A stretch of DNA of 64,000 nt. Source: Komagataeibacter xylinus NBRC 15237 (GTDB taxonomy: Bacteria; Pseudomonadota; Alphaproteobacteria; Acetobacterales; Acetobacteraceae). The stretch spans positions 1 through 64,000 of the forward strand of contig NZ_BCTP01000008.1 of the NCBI RefSeq assembly GCF_001571345.1. The letters run 5' to 3'. The notes under the pieces are model-generated. The model was not told the DNA's origin. It searched no databases and worked only from the letters and a program-made list of their open reading frames with translations. Of the stretch, positions 36,952 to 45,081 are shown one piece after another (the first letter of the stretch is position 1; each line of letters starts with the position of its first letter). The position numbers were made by a program, and so were the translations under genes.

Positions 36952-37092
36952 GAAGGTATGCTCCGGCCAAGTGGACGGAAATGCAAGCAAAACCACGTGG
37001 GTATGCGCGGGACCGCGCCAGGGGGTGTTGCTTTGGCGCGATGGCGGACGCACCCTTGCGGGCAATAGAAGCTGACGCAACCGAGGAACGCC

Positions 37093-38547
37093 ATGAACAT
37101 GCCGCAACATCCCGACTGCCTGGTCGCCGCGCACGATGTGGGCCACGAACCCGTGGGCGTGGTGCACGCCATCCGCCCTTCGGCTCTGGGCGGGCTTGCG
37201 GCGCTGGTGGGCGAGAAGGCGGCGCGTTTTGCGCTTCAGGCCGGTTTTGTTGCCCGTTACGGGCAGGTGCAGGGCCTGCCCGATGCGGATGGCAACATCA
37301 CCACCGCCGTGCTGGGCGTGCCGGAAGCGGCGGATGGAGCCGATCCGTTCGTGTTCGGCGCCCTGACCGACTCGCTGCCAAGCGGCCTGTGGCGCATCAG
37401 CGCGCCACAGGATGTTGCCCCGGCCGACATGGCCCTTGGCTTCTGCCTTGGCGCGTATCGCATGCCTGCCTTCGGGCGCGACAGTGCCCCAAAGCCGCCA
37501 CGCGCGCGGCTGGTGGCTGACGAGGCGGGTCTGGCGGCAGGTCCGGTGGCGCAGTGCATCAACCTTGCGCGTTCGCTCATCAATACGCCCCCCAACCTGA
37601 TGGGCCCCGATGATCTGGCCCGCGCGGCACAGGTGGCGCTGGAGCCGCTCGGCGCGGATGTGTCGGTCATTCGCGGGGCGCGGCTGGAGCAGGATTTCCC
37701 CACCGTGTTCCATGTGGGCATGGGCTCGGAGCGCGCGCCCTGCGTGGTGGTGGCGCGCTGGAGCGGCAGCACCGCGCCTGAGGATGCCCCGCTTGTGTCG
37801 CTGGTGGGCAAGGGCGTGTGTTTTGATACCGGCGGCTACGACCTCAAGCCGCCTTCCTCCATGCTGCGGATGAAAAAGGACATGGGAGGGGCTGCCATCA
37901 TGCTCGCGCTGGCGCGGCTGGTGGTGCTGCGCGACCTGCCGGTGCGGCTGGAACTGCGGCTGGGCTGCGTGGAGAACAGCGTGTCGGGCCGCGCCATGCG
38001 CCCATCCGACGTGGTGCGCACGCGCGCGGGGCTGACGGTGGAGGTGGGCAATACCGATGCCGAGGGCAGGCTGGTGCTGTGCGACCTGCTGCATGCCGCG
38101 TGCGAGCACGATCCCGCCCTGCTGGTTGATGCCGCAACCCTGACCGGCGCCGCCCGCGTGGCGCTCGGCCCTGACATGCCCGCGCTGTTCAGCAACAGCG
38201 ATGAAGCCGCCCTGGCGCTGGAGGGGGCGGGATGGACCTGCGGCGACCCGCTATGGCGGCTGCCACTGTGGCCGGGCTACCGTAAATGGCTGCGCAGTCC
38301 GGTGGCAGACCTGAACAATATTTCATCCAAACCGACGGCAGGGGCGATTACGGCAGCGCTTTTCCTAGAGAATTTTGTCAAAACTGATGTGCGCTGGGTT
38401 CATATCGATACCTATGGATGGAACGATTCCGACCGCCCCGGCCGCCCCGAAGGTGGAGAAAGTCTTGGTTTAAGAGCGACTTATGAAGGGATATTAAAAA
38501 TATTTAATCTTGACGAAACGAACGCGCCGTTAAAGAAACAATTATGA
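37093..38547 (+). CDS. Leucyl aminopeptidase family protein (M17)
   Basis: 484 residues, ribosome site GAGGAAC. The M17 catalytic domain shows SLVGKGVCFDTGGYDLKP (metal-binding Lys and Asp), MKKDMGGAAIMLALARL, the family signature NTDAEGRLVLCDLL, and LTGAARVALGPDMPALFSN. The C-terminal DLNNISSKPTAGAITAALFLENFV and HIDTYGWN complete the active-site face. Two zinc or manganese ions are expected. It releases N-terminal amino acids from peptides in the cytosol. The N-terminal domain is less conserved than PepA, fitting the broader family label. The last 80 bases are clearly AT-richer than the rest. Confidence 0.94.
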   Translation: MNMPQHPDCLVAAHDVGHEPVGVVHAIRPSALGGLAALVGEKAARFALQAGFVARYGQVQGLPDADGNITTAVLGVPEAADGADPFVFGALTDSLPSGLWRISAPQDVAPADMALGFCLGAYRMPAFGRDSAPKPPRARLVADEAGLAAGPVAQCINLARSLINTPPNLMGPDDLARAAQVALEPLGADVSVIRGARLEQDFPTVFHVGMGSERAPCVVVARWSGSTAPEDAPLVSLVGKGVCFDTGGYDLKPPSSMLRMKKDMGGAAIMLALARLVVLRDLPVRLELRLGCVENSVSGRAMRPSDVVRTRAGLTVEVGNTDAEGRLVLCDLLHAACEHDPALLVDAATLTGAARVALGPDMPALFSNSDEAALALEGAGWTCGDPLWRLPLWPGYRKWLRSPVADLNNISSKPTAGAITAALFLENFVKTDVRWVHIDTYGWNDSDRPGRPEGGESLGLRATYEGILKIFNLDETNAPLKKQL

Positions 38548-38589
38548 AATCGAACTAATTTGCCAGGTGCGACTTATATATGCCGTAAA

Positions 38590-38606
38590 TGCCAATTATA
38601 TAGGCA
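38590..38606. promoter_or_regulatory. Imperfect palindrome upstream of the MarR-type gene
   Basis: TGCCAATTATATAGGCA, a 17-base sequence with perfect TGCC/GGCA outer arms and an AT core, about 90 bases upstream of the marR-like start. It has the size of a MarR-type operator and might mediate autoregulation, but this is only a shape match. Confidence 0.3.
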
Positions 38607-38696
38607 CCACCAGATAGACACCATTCCGTGCCGGTCCGATTCCATGGCCCACAGGCCCGTTGGCCGGCACGACATCATGACAGAGGATTCCAACCG

Positions 38697-39128
38697 ATGG
38701 CCAAGTCATCACAGGTTAATCAGGCTAATGCGGACCAGATGACGCAGTCCCTGCGCGATACCGTTGTTGCAATGGTTCGCCGCGACGGGCCTGACCTTTC
38801 AGCGCGCCAGCTTGCCGTGTTCCTGACCTGCTACCTCAGCGACAACGCCCACACCGTACGTGGCCTCGCCGCCGAGCTGAACGTGTCCAAGCCCGCGATC
38901 ACCCGCGCGCTCGACCGGCTCGAGGACCTGCGCCTCGCCCGCCGCACGGCCGACCCGATGGACCGCCGCTCGGTGCTGATCACGCACACCCCGCAGGGCA
39001 ACGGCTTCCTGCGCGACCTGCGCACGATCGTGAACGAAACATCCGCCGCGGCGCAGGAAAAGGTTGCCGCTCCCGTGCGCAAGGCGCCGCGTGCGCGCCG
39101 CACCGAGGAACTTCGCCGCGCGAGTTGA
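38697..39128 (+). CDS. MarR-family winged-helix transcriptional regulator
   Basis: 143 residues from MAKSSQVNQANADQMTQ with AGAGGA upstream; the frame is open earlier but without a better start. The winged-helix core reads LSARQLAVFLTCYLSD, then TVRGLAAELNVSKPAITRALDRLEDLRLARRTADPMDRRSVLITHTPQG, with recognition helix and wing as in MarR. The C-terminus is a basic tail (VRKAPRARRTEELRRAS), unusual for MarR but common in this bacterial family. Ligand and targets are unknown. The neighbouring exported protein gene starts 50 bases on, so it could be a target. Confidence 0.88.
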   Translation: MAKSSQVNQANADQMTQSLRDTVVAMVRRDGPDLSARQLAVFLTCYLSDNAHTVRGLAAELNVSKPAITRALDRLEDLRLARRTADPMDRRSVLITHTPQGNGFLRDLRTIVNETSAAAQEKVAAPVRKAPRARRTEELRRAS

Positions 39129-39178
39129 GTTAGAAGCAGGTTCTCTTCGTGCATTCCGGGACGGAAGGTTTCCATTTC

Positions 39179-39637
39179 ATGCATATCTCTCGACGTCTGC
39201 TTGCCCTCGCCATTGCGATCGCCCCCCTTGCCAGCCTGCCGTGCGCGGCCATGGCCGCGGAGTCCTCGCTTGGCACGCCATCGGGCACCGTCACCATGAA
39301 GTTCAAGTCGCTCGATATCGGCGTGGGGCATACATGGGGCACGGGCAAGCTGGTCTATGGGCACCATACCTACCGCTTCAAGGTCGAGGGCGGGTCGCTC
39401 GCGGCCGTGGGCTATGCCAACATCAAGGGCAGCGGCACGGTCTATAACCTGCATTCGGTCAAGGATTTTGAAGGCAGCTATGCCGCCGTCAACGGTGATG
39501 TCACAGCGGGCACCGGCATTGGCGCGGTCCTGCTCAACAACCCCGCAGGCGTGCGCATCCGGCTCGATACCACAAGTTCCGGCGGCCGCCTTGCCGCAGC
39601 CGCCCAGGGCATGAAGATTACCTTTACCGGCAAGTAA
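39179..39637 (+). CDS. Small exported protein of unknown function
   Basis: 152 residues from MHISRRLLALAIAIAPLASL, with GGAAGG upstream. The N-terminus is a Sec signal, probably cut after AAMAAES. The mature part is rich in Gly, Thr and Val in alternating patterns (TVTMKFKSLDIGVGHTWG, YRFKVEGGSLAAVGYANIKG, VYNLHSVKDFEGSYAAV), suggesting a beta-barrel or beta-sandwich fold in the periplasm. I do not recognise a function. A terminator follows. Confidence 0.8.
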   Translation: MHISRRLLALAIAIAPLASLPCAAMAAESSLGTPSGTVTMKFKSLDIGVGHTWGTGKLVYGHHTYRFKVEGGSLAAVGYANIKGSGTVYNLHSVKDFEGSYAAVNGDVTAGTGIGAVLLNNPAGVRIRLDTTSSGGRLAAAAQGMKITFTGK

Positions 39638-39660
39638 GGTCCGTTATCTGTCACGATCGG

Positions 39661-39696
39661 CAGGGGGAATGGTCGCAGGGCCATTCCCCCTGTTTC
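39661..39696. terminator. Terminator between exported-protein gene and WecA-like gene
   Basis: CAGGGGGAATGG pairs perfectly with CCATTCCCCCTG around an 8-base loop, followed by TTTCGTTT. Lies between converging genes. Confidence 0.8.
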
Positions 39697-39700
39697 GTTT

Positions 39701-40741
39701 CTACCACCGCACGCCCGGCGCATGCCGCACGCGCCAGATCACCACAGCGGCCCAGACCAGTTGCAGCGCCAGTGGCCCGCCAGTTGCGGCTGGCAGGCCG
39801 ATCACGCCGCCTGCCAGTGCGCCCGCCGCCACCGCGCCGCAGAGTGTTGCCGCCCAGGCCAGCATGGTGATGGCGGTGGGTTCCATGCCCCCGCGATGGG
39901 CCATCTGGTAGAAATGCTCGCGGTGCGCCTGCAGCAGCGGGCGGCGCAGCATGGCGCGGCGCAGGAGCGTCACCCCCACATCGGCCAGCAGGCCCGACAG
40001 CATGAGCGGCATCAGCACCCGGCCATGCGCCAGCGGCGGCAGGTCGGCCATGTGCAGCCCCAGCGCGCCCAGCACCAGCCCGCAGCACTGGCTGCCCACA
40101 TCGCCCATGAACAGCCGCGCTCTGGGGAAATTGAAGGGCAGGAAACCGGCAATGGCAACAGCCATGACCAGCGCCGTGCCCCATGTGTCGACCCCTGCGC
40201 CAGCATGCAGGCACAACAGGGCCGTGGCCATGCAGGCCAGCAGGGTGCAGCCCGCGGCCAGCCCGTCCAGCCCATCCATGAAGTTGATGGCGTTGCACAG
40301 CACGACCAGCCACAGGCTGCGCCCTGCCAGCGCGGTCCATGCGGCACCATCATGCGGCAGCACGCCCAGACTGCCCCAGGCCACCAGCAATGCCGCCAGC
40401 ACCTGCGCGCGCAGTTTCCACAGGGCGGGCATGGGGTGCATGTCGTCGCGCCATGAAAACAGGCCCAGCCAGGCCGTCGCGGCCAGCAGGGTCTTGTCGG
40501 CAAGCGTGGGGGCATGGTGCCAGAGCATCTGCGCCAGCGGCACGCCGGTCATGAACACGGCCAGAATGGCCAGCCCGCCGCCCTTGGGCACGGGCCGGGC
40601 ATGGGCGCTGCGCCCGGTGGGGTAGTCCAGTATGCGCAGCCCGATGACCCGGCGCGACAGCAGGGCGGCCACGGTCGCGCCCGCGCCCAGCAGCAGCACG
40701 AAAAGCATGGCCGCGCCATGATCGGCATGCACAAGGGTCAT
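39701..40741 (-). CDS. WecA/WbpL-type glycosyl-1-phosphate transferase (glycosyltransferase family 4)
   Basis: 346 residues, about ten hydrophobic segments. Family signatures: the DYPTGRSAHARPVPKGGG loop near residue 40, FSWRDDMHPM with an Asp pair, NAINFMDGLDGLAAG around residue 160, MGDVGSQCCGLVLGAL, and HREHFYQMAHRGG near the C-terminal third. It transfers a sugar-1-phosphate from a UDP-sugar to undecaprenyl phosphate on the inner face of the membrane, starting O-antigen or exopolysaccharide units. It is divergent from the WbpM-like gene. The WbpL/WbpM pairing is typical of N-acetylated 6-deoxy-sugar pathways. Confidence 0.9.
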   Translation of the reverse strand: MTLVHADHGAAMLFVLLLGAGATVAALLSRRVIGLRILDYPTGRSAHARPVPKGGGLAILAVFMTGVPLAQMLWHHAPTLADKTLLAATAWLGLFSWRDDMHPMPALWKLRAQVLAALLVAWGSLGVLPHDGAAWTALAGRSLWLVVLCNAINFMDGLDGLAAGCTLLACMATALLCLHAGAGVDTWGTALVMAVAIAGFLPFNFPRARLFMGDVGSQCCGLVLGALGLHMADLPPLAHGRVLMPLMLSGLLADVGVTLLRRAMLRRPLLQAHREHFYQMAHRGGMEPTAITMLAWAATLCGAVAAGALAGGVIGLPAATGGPLALQLVWAAVVIWRVRHAPGVRW

Positions 40742-40808
40742 GAAAGCGGGGTCCGGGGCATGATCTCTCCTTCTTGCCCCCCGCTGGCTCGGCTATAGGA
40801 AGGGGGTA

Positions 40809-42776
40809 ATGGCAACGCAATCCTCCAGCGCGCACTCCCTGGCCGAGTGCCTGCGCATGACACGGACAATAGCGCTGAACTGCATGCTTGATACGGTCCT
40901 GGGGGGGCTGGCGGCAAGCCTTGCGGGCTGGGCGTGCGGGTATCCGGCGCCGGTATCTGGCGGCGTGTGGCACGCCGGCGTGCAGGTGCTCGGCATGGCG
41001 GGGCTTGGCGTGGCGGGGTGGCCGTTCCGTATCTTCCAGCAGCACTGGCGCTTTGCCGGGCGGTCCGATTTCTGGCGGCTGGGCGGGGCCTGCGCGCTGG
41101 CGGGCGGGCTGGTGCTGCTGGCCACGATCGGGCTGGGCATGGCTGCGCCAGCCTTCAGCATGGTTTACGCCATGGCGGCGTTCGTGCTGCTGGCGGGCGT
41201 GCGGGGCGGCTATCAGTACTGGCGGCAGGGCCTGCGGGGGCTCGGGAGCCGCCAGCGCGTGATCGTGCTGGGCGATGGGGAAGACGCCAGCCGCTTTCTC
41301 GCACTGGCGCCGCATAGGGGCCGCCGGGTCGCGGGGCTGGTGCTTGAAGGCCGCCAGCGCCGCCCCGGCCGCAGGCTGCGTGGCCTGCCGGTGCTGGGGC
41401 AGGTGGGCGACCTGCGGGCCATTCTGGCAGCCCTTGGGGCGGATGAGGACTGGATGGTGGTGGTGGCCGACCCGCATTGCCGGGGCGAGCGGCTTTCCAC
41501 TGTCCTGCGCATGGCGCATGAAAGTGGCACCCCGGTGCGTTGCATGCCCGACCTGTCCGGCCTGACGGGCACCGCGCGCGCGCCCCTGCACCCCGTAAGG
41601 CTGGCCGACCTGCTGCCCCGCCAGCCCATGCCCCCCGATGAACAGGGCCTTGCCAGCATGCTGCGCGGGCGGCGGGTGCTGGTCACGGGGGCGGGTGGGT
41701 CGATCGGGGCGGAACTGGTGCGCCAGATCGCCCGCCATGCGCCTGCGGAACTCGTTTTGCTCGATATGGGCGAGTTTCCGCTCTGGCAGGTGGATATCGA
41801 CCTTGAAGCGACAATGCCCGCGCTGAAGCGCCATATGGTGCTGGCCGACATACGCGACCCCGCGCGCATCGAGCGCGCCTTTGCCCGCTATCGCCCCGAG
41901 CTGGTTTTTCACGCGGCCGCGCTCAAGCAGGTGCCCATGGTCGAGGCCAACCCGTGCGAGGGGCTGCTCACCAACGTCACCGGCACCCGCATCGTGGCCG
42001 ATGCGGCCAGCCGCCACGGGGTGCGGGCCATGGTGCTCGTCTCGACCGACAAGGCGGTCAATCCCGCCAGTGTCATGGGGGTGTCAAAGCGCATTGCCGA
42101 GATGTACTGCCAGGCCCTTGATGCCCGCGCCCGGCGCGGGGGTGGCCCTGATGCGATGCGCTGCGTGACCGTGCGCTTTGGCAACGTGATGGGCTCGACC
42201 GGCTCGGTCATTCCACTGTTCCAGCACCAGCTTGAGCGTGGTGGCCCGCTTACGGTGACCGACCCGCGCATGCGGCGCTATTTCATGACCGTGTCGGAGG
42301 CCGTGGGGCTGGTGCTGCAGGCCAGCGCCTGTGGCACCGGCGCGCAGGAGGACAGGCTTGCCGCCGCCCTGCTGCGCCGGGGCGGGGTGTTCGTGCTCGA
42401 CATGGGCACGCCGGTGCGCATCCTTGATCTGGCGCGGCAGATGATCGTGCTGGCGGGCCTGCGGCCCGAGCGTGACGTGCAGATCCGCTTTACCGGGTTG
42501 CGGCCGGGCGAAAAGCTGGCCGAAGACCTGTTTCACAGCCAGGAAATCCTGCAACCCACCGGCTGTCCCGGTTTGCGGATGGCAACGCCGCGTACGGTGG
42601 ACCTTGCGCAGGTCGTCAATATCATGGATGCACTGACAGTGGCATGTCGTCAGGGTGACAGCGCGCGGGCGCTGGAACTGGCAGGCCAGCTCGTACCCGA
42701 ATTTGTCCATAACCCGCACGGCATGGTTACACAGGTTCCGGCGGGGCAGGCCGATGTGGAAAGGAATGCATCATGA
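40809..42776 (+). CDS. Membrane-bound nucleotide-sugar 4,6-dehydratase (WbpM/CapD-like)
   Basis: 655 residues. Four to five N-terminal membrane helices (about 10-135), a nucleotide-binding first domain (RVIVLGDGEDASRFL near 150), then the catalytic Rossmann domain with VLVTGAGGSIGAELV near 290. The active site is SVMGVSK near residue 420, so the catalytic Tyr of ordinary short-chain enzymes is replaced by Met as in WbpM. FHAAALKQVPMVEANP and RFGNVMGSTGSVIPLF confirm the family. It should convert UDP-GlcNAc to UDP-4-keto-6-deoxy-GlcNAc. The stop overlaps the aminotransferase start by 4 bases (ATGA). Confidence 0.92.
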   Translation: MATQSSSAHSLAECLRMTRTIALNCMLDTVLGGLAASLAGWACGYPAPVSGGVWHAGVQVLGMAGLGVAGWPFRIFQQHWRFAGRSDFWRLGGACALAGGLVLLATIGLGMAAPAFSMVYAMAAFVLLAGVRGGYQYWRQGLRGLGSRQRVIVLGDGEDASRFLALAPHRGRRVAGLVLEGRQRRPGRRLRGLPVLGQVGDLRAILAALGADEDWMVVVADPHCRGERLSTVLRMAHESGTPVRCMPDLSGLTGTARAPLHPVRLADLLPRQPMPPDEQGLASMLRGRRVLVTGAGGSIGAELVRQIARHAPAELVLLDMGEFPLWQVDIDLEATMPALKRHMVLADIRDPARIERAFARYRPELVFHAAALKQVPMVEANPCEGLLTNVTGTRIVADAASRHGVRAMVLVSTDKAVNPASVMGVSKRIAEMYCQALDARARRGGGPDAMRCVTVRFGNVMGSTGSVIPLFQHQLERGGPLTVTDPRMRRYFMTVSEAVGLVLQASACGTGAQEDRLAAALLRRGGVFVLDMGTPVRILDLARQMIVLAGLRPERDVQIRFTGLRPGEKLAEDLFHSQEILQPTGCPGLRMATPRTVDLAQVVNIMDALTVACRQGDSARALELAGQLVPEFVHNPHGMVTQVPAGQADVERNAS

Positions 42777-43909
42777 ACGCTCCGGCGCAGGCGCCCATAG
42801 GTTTTCTTGACCTGCCCAGACAGCAGGCCGCCATTGCCGATGCACTGCGCGAGCGTGTCGATACGGTGATGCGGCACTGCCGCTTTGTCATGGGCCCCGA
42901 AGTGGCCGAACTCGAATCCCGGCTGGCAGGCTATGTGGGCGCTGCGGAGTGCGTGGGCGTTTCATCAGGCACGGACGCCATCCAGGTGGTGCTGATGGCC
43001 GAGGGAATCGGGGCGGGTGATGCCGTCTTCCTGCCCGCCTTCACCTACACCGCCACGGCGGAGGTGCCGCTGGTGCTTGGCGCCACCCCGGTTTTTGTGG
43101 ATGTGGACCCCCACACCTTCCAGATCGACCCTGAAAACCTGCGCCAGCGCATTGCCGATGTGCGCAGGGCCGGCCGCCTGCGCCCGCGCGCGCTGATCGG
43201 GGTGGACCTGTTCGGCCAGCCCGCGCCGTGGCCCGCACTGCGCGCCATTGCGGCAGAGGAGGACCTGTTCCTCATGGCTGATTGCGCACAGGCCTATGGC
43301 GCAAGCCTGTCTGGCCGCAGGCTGGGGCGCGAGGGGGTGGCGACCACGCTGTCCTTCTTCCCCTCCAAGCCGCTTGGCGCGTATGGCGATGCGGGCGCGA
43401 TCCTGACTGATGACCCGCAGCGCGCCGAACTCTACCGCTCGCTGCGCACCCATGGCGAGGGCAAGACCCGCTACGAGGTGCTGCGCACGGGCATGAACGC
43501 CCGCCTTGATACGCTGCAGGCGGCCATCATCCTGGCCAAGATGGACCGTTTCGATGCCGAGCTTGCCCGCAGGCGGGCCATTGCCAGCGCCTATGACAAG
43601 GGCATCGCGGGCCATCTGGTGCCCCCCGCCCGCGTGGCGGATGGCGAGTCCTCATGGGCGATCTATTCCGTGCTGACCAAAGGCGAGGCCGACCGCGCCG
43701 CCATGCAGGAAAAGCTCAAGGCCCGTGGCGTGGCCTCGGCCATCTATTACCCCCGGCCGCTGCACCGCCAGCCGGCCTATGAGGCCTGCCATGATGGCGC
43801 ATCGCTGCCGGTGGCCGAAGATCTTTCGCGCCGGATCATGGCGCTTCCGCTACATCCGGAACTGTCGGACAATGACGTGGCCCGGGTCATCGCGGCTGTG
43901 TGTGCATAA
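42773..43909 (+). CDS. DegT/DnrJ/EryC1/StrS sugar aminotransferase
   Basis: 378 residues. PLP Lys is about residue 199 in TLSFFPSKPLGAYGDAG. Other landmarks: GVSSGTDAIQVVLMAEGI (the PLP phosphate loop), FLPAFTYTATAEVPLVLGATPVFVDVDP, and MADCAQAYGA. It most likely aminates the 4-keto sugar made by the preceding WbpM-like enzyme, giving a UDP-4-amino-4,6-dideoxy-N-acetylhexosamine. Coupled translation with the upstream gene (ATGA overlap). No acetyl- or formyltransferase is adjacent, so the final sugar is unknown. Confidence 0.93.
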   Translation: MNAPAQAPIGFLDLPRQQAAIADALRERVDTVMRHCRFVMGPEVAELESRLAGYVGAAECVGVSSGTDAIQVVLMAEGIGAGDAVFLPAFTYTATAEVPLVLGATPVFVDVDPHTFQIDPENLRQRIADVRRAGRLRPRALIGVDLFGQPAPWPALRAIAAEEDLFLMADCAQAYGASLSGRRLGREGVATTLSFFPSKPLGAYGDAGAILTDDPQRAELYRSLRTHGEGKTRYEVLRTGMNARLDTLQAAIILAKMDRFDAELARRRAIASAYDKGIAGHLVPPARVADGESSWAIYSVLTKGEADRAAMQEKLKARGVASAIYYPRPLHRQPAYEACHDGASLPVAEDLSRRIMALPLHPELSDNDVARVIAAVCA

Positions 43910-43924
43910 GGAGACCATACGCCA

Positions 43925-44410
43925 ATGAGACGCGAAACCGCCCTGCTGATCGGGTTCCTGTTCATCACCATCGGCACGGCAGCAGGGTTGTGGTACATGG
44001 CCATGCCCAATTTCCGGCCGCTAAGCTTCCCCACCATGCAGTCGGGCACCATTGCGGTCGGCCCCATGCGGCGCGAGCGCACGCTCACGGCAGCGCAGGT
44101 CAAGACGCTCAATGACTGGCTGCAGGGCCACACCAAGGGTTGGGGGCCGCTGGGCCAGACCCCGCCTTCAAGTGGTGATGCCGTGATGGAAATGCAGGTG
44201 GCGCCCGATGGCAAGCAGGCCAGTGGCCCCGCCGTGCCGTACCGCATCACGCTGTGGACCGGCATCAGCGCCGCTGACTGGAACAACACCGTGTTCGTAG
44301 AGGAGCGCCCCGGCGCCGTGATCCGCTTCCATCACTACAAGGACAAGGATTTCGACGCGCTGCGGGATCTGGTCAACCAGTATGACTATGCCCGGTCGGC
44401 CTTTCCATGA
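43925..44410 (+). CDS. Membrane-anchored protein of unknown function
   Basis: 161 residues. One N-terminal helix (ETALLIGFLFITIGTAAGLWYM, about residues 4-25) anchors it, with the rest predicted outside. The soluble part contains LTAAQVKTLNDWLQGHTKGWGPLG and a VIRFHHYKDKDFDALRDLVNQ segment. No family recognised. It begins 15 bases after the aminotransferase and its stop overlaps the HAD gene by 4 bases, so it belongs to the sugar operon by arrangement. Confidence 0.8.
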   Translation: MRRETALLIGFLFITIGTAAGLWYMAMPNFRPLSFPTMQSGTIAVGPMRRERTLTAAQVKTLNDWLQGHTKGWGPLGQTPPSSGDAVMEMQVAPDGKQASGPAVPYRITLWTGISAADWNNTVFVEERPGAVIRFHHYKDKDFDALRDLVNQYDYARSAFP

Positions 44411-44991
44411 GCCTTGTGCGCGCAGGCACGCAGGGCCTGATCTTTGATTGCGACGGCACGCTCGTCGACAGCCTGCCGCTGTACCGTGAAGGTTGGCTCG
44501 CGGCCCTTGAGGATGCGATCGGCCACGGCGTGCCGCCGGAGTGGTTTCATGGCCATGGCGGCATGTCGGAGCACATGGTGCTCGATATTGTCGAGCAGCG
44601 CCTTGGCCGCGTGGTGGACCGCGATGGCATCATCTCGAATGCGCGGACCAGCATGCTCAGGCAGTTGCATGTGCTGCGCGAGATCACGGTCGTGACCGAT
44701 ATCGCCCGTGCCTATCATGGCCGCCTGCCCATGGCGGTGGCCTCGAACGGGTCGCGGCAGGTTGTCTCGGCCTGCCTGGGCCATCTCGGGCTTGAGACGC
44801 TGTTTGATGTCATCATCACCATTGATGATGTGAACCACCCCAAGCCCGCGCCGGACATGTTCCTGCTGGCTGCCCGCAGCATTGCCTGCCTGCCCGCCAC
44901 CTGCCTCGTGTTCGAGGACAGCCCGGAGGGCATGCAGGCTGCCACCCGCGCGGGCATGGCGCATGTGGATGTGAATACCCTGCAGGCCTGA
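44407..44991 (+). CDS. HAD-superfamily hydrolase (beta-phosphoglucomutase-like phosphatase)
   Basis: 194 residues. Motif I is DCDGTLVDSLP near residue 14 with both catalytic Asp; motif II is ASNGSRQV; motif III/IV is NHPKPAPDMFLLAA and FEDSPEGMQAATRAG. The four-helix cap sits between I and II, so it is subfamily I. Substrate not evident; phosphosugars are likely, given the operon. ATGA overlap with the preceding gene. Followed by repeat copy D. Confidence 0.92.
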   Translation: MSLVRAGTQGLIFDCDGTLVDSLPLYREGWLAALEDAIGHGVPPEWFHGHGGMSEHMVLDIVEQRLGRVVDRDGIISNARTSMLRQLHVLREITVVTDIARAYHGRLPMAVASNGSRQVVSACLGHLGLETLFDVIITIDDVNHPKPAPDMFLLAARSIACLPATCLVFEDSPEGMQAATRAGMAHVDVNTLQA

Positions 44992-45023
44992 TGGCCGCAG
45001 GGCGACAAGACCGACCTGGTAAA

Positions 45024-45068
45024 GATAAAAGTTTCTGGGTGCCGCCTTTTTTCAAAAAGGCGGCATTG
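45024..45068 (+). repeat. Palindromic terminator repeat, copy D (first hairpin only)
   Basis: GATAAAAGTTTCTGGGT, then GCCGCCTTTTTT / CAAAAAGGCGGC (45041-45064). It lies between the converging HAD and AI-2E genes, forward relative to HAD. The second hairpin is missing and the T tract after the stem is short. Confidence 0.85.
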
Positions 45069-45081
45069 TGCTTGCCGGTGC

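Noticed and set aside
36952..38109. Long N-terminal extension of the Suv3-like helicase frame
   Set aside because: This part is antisense to the well-supported aminopeptidase gene. Helicase similarity begins at the ATG at 36951.
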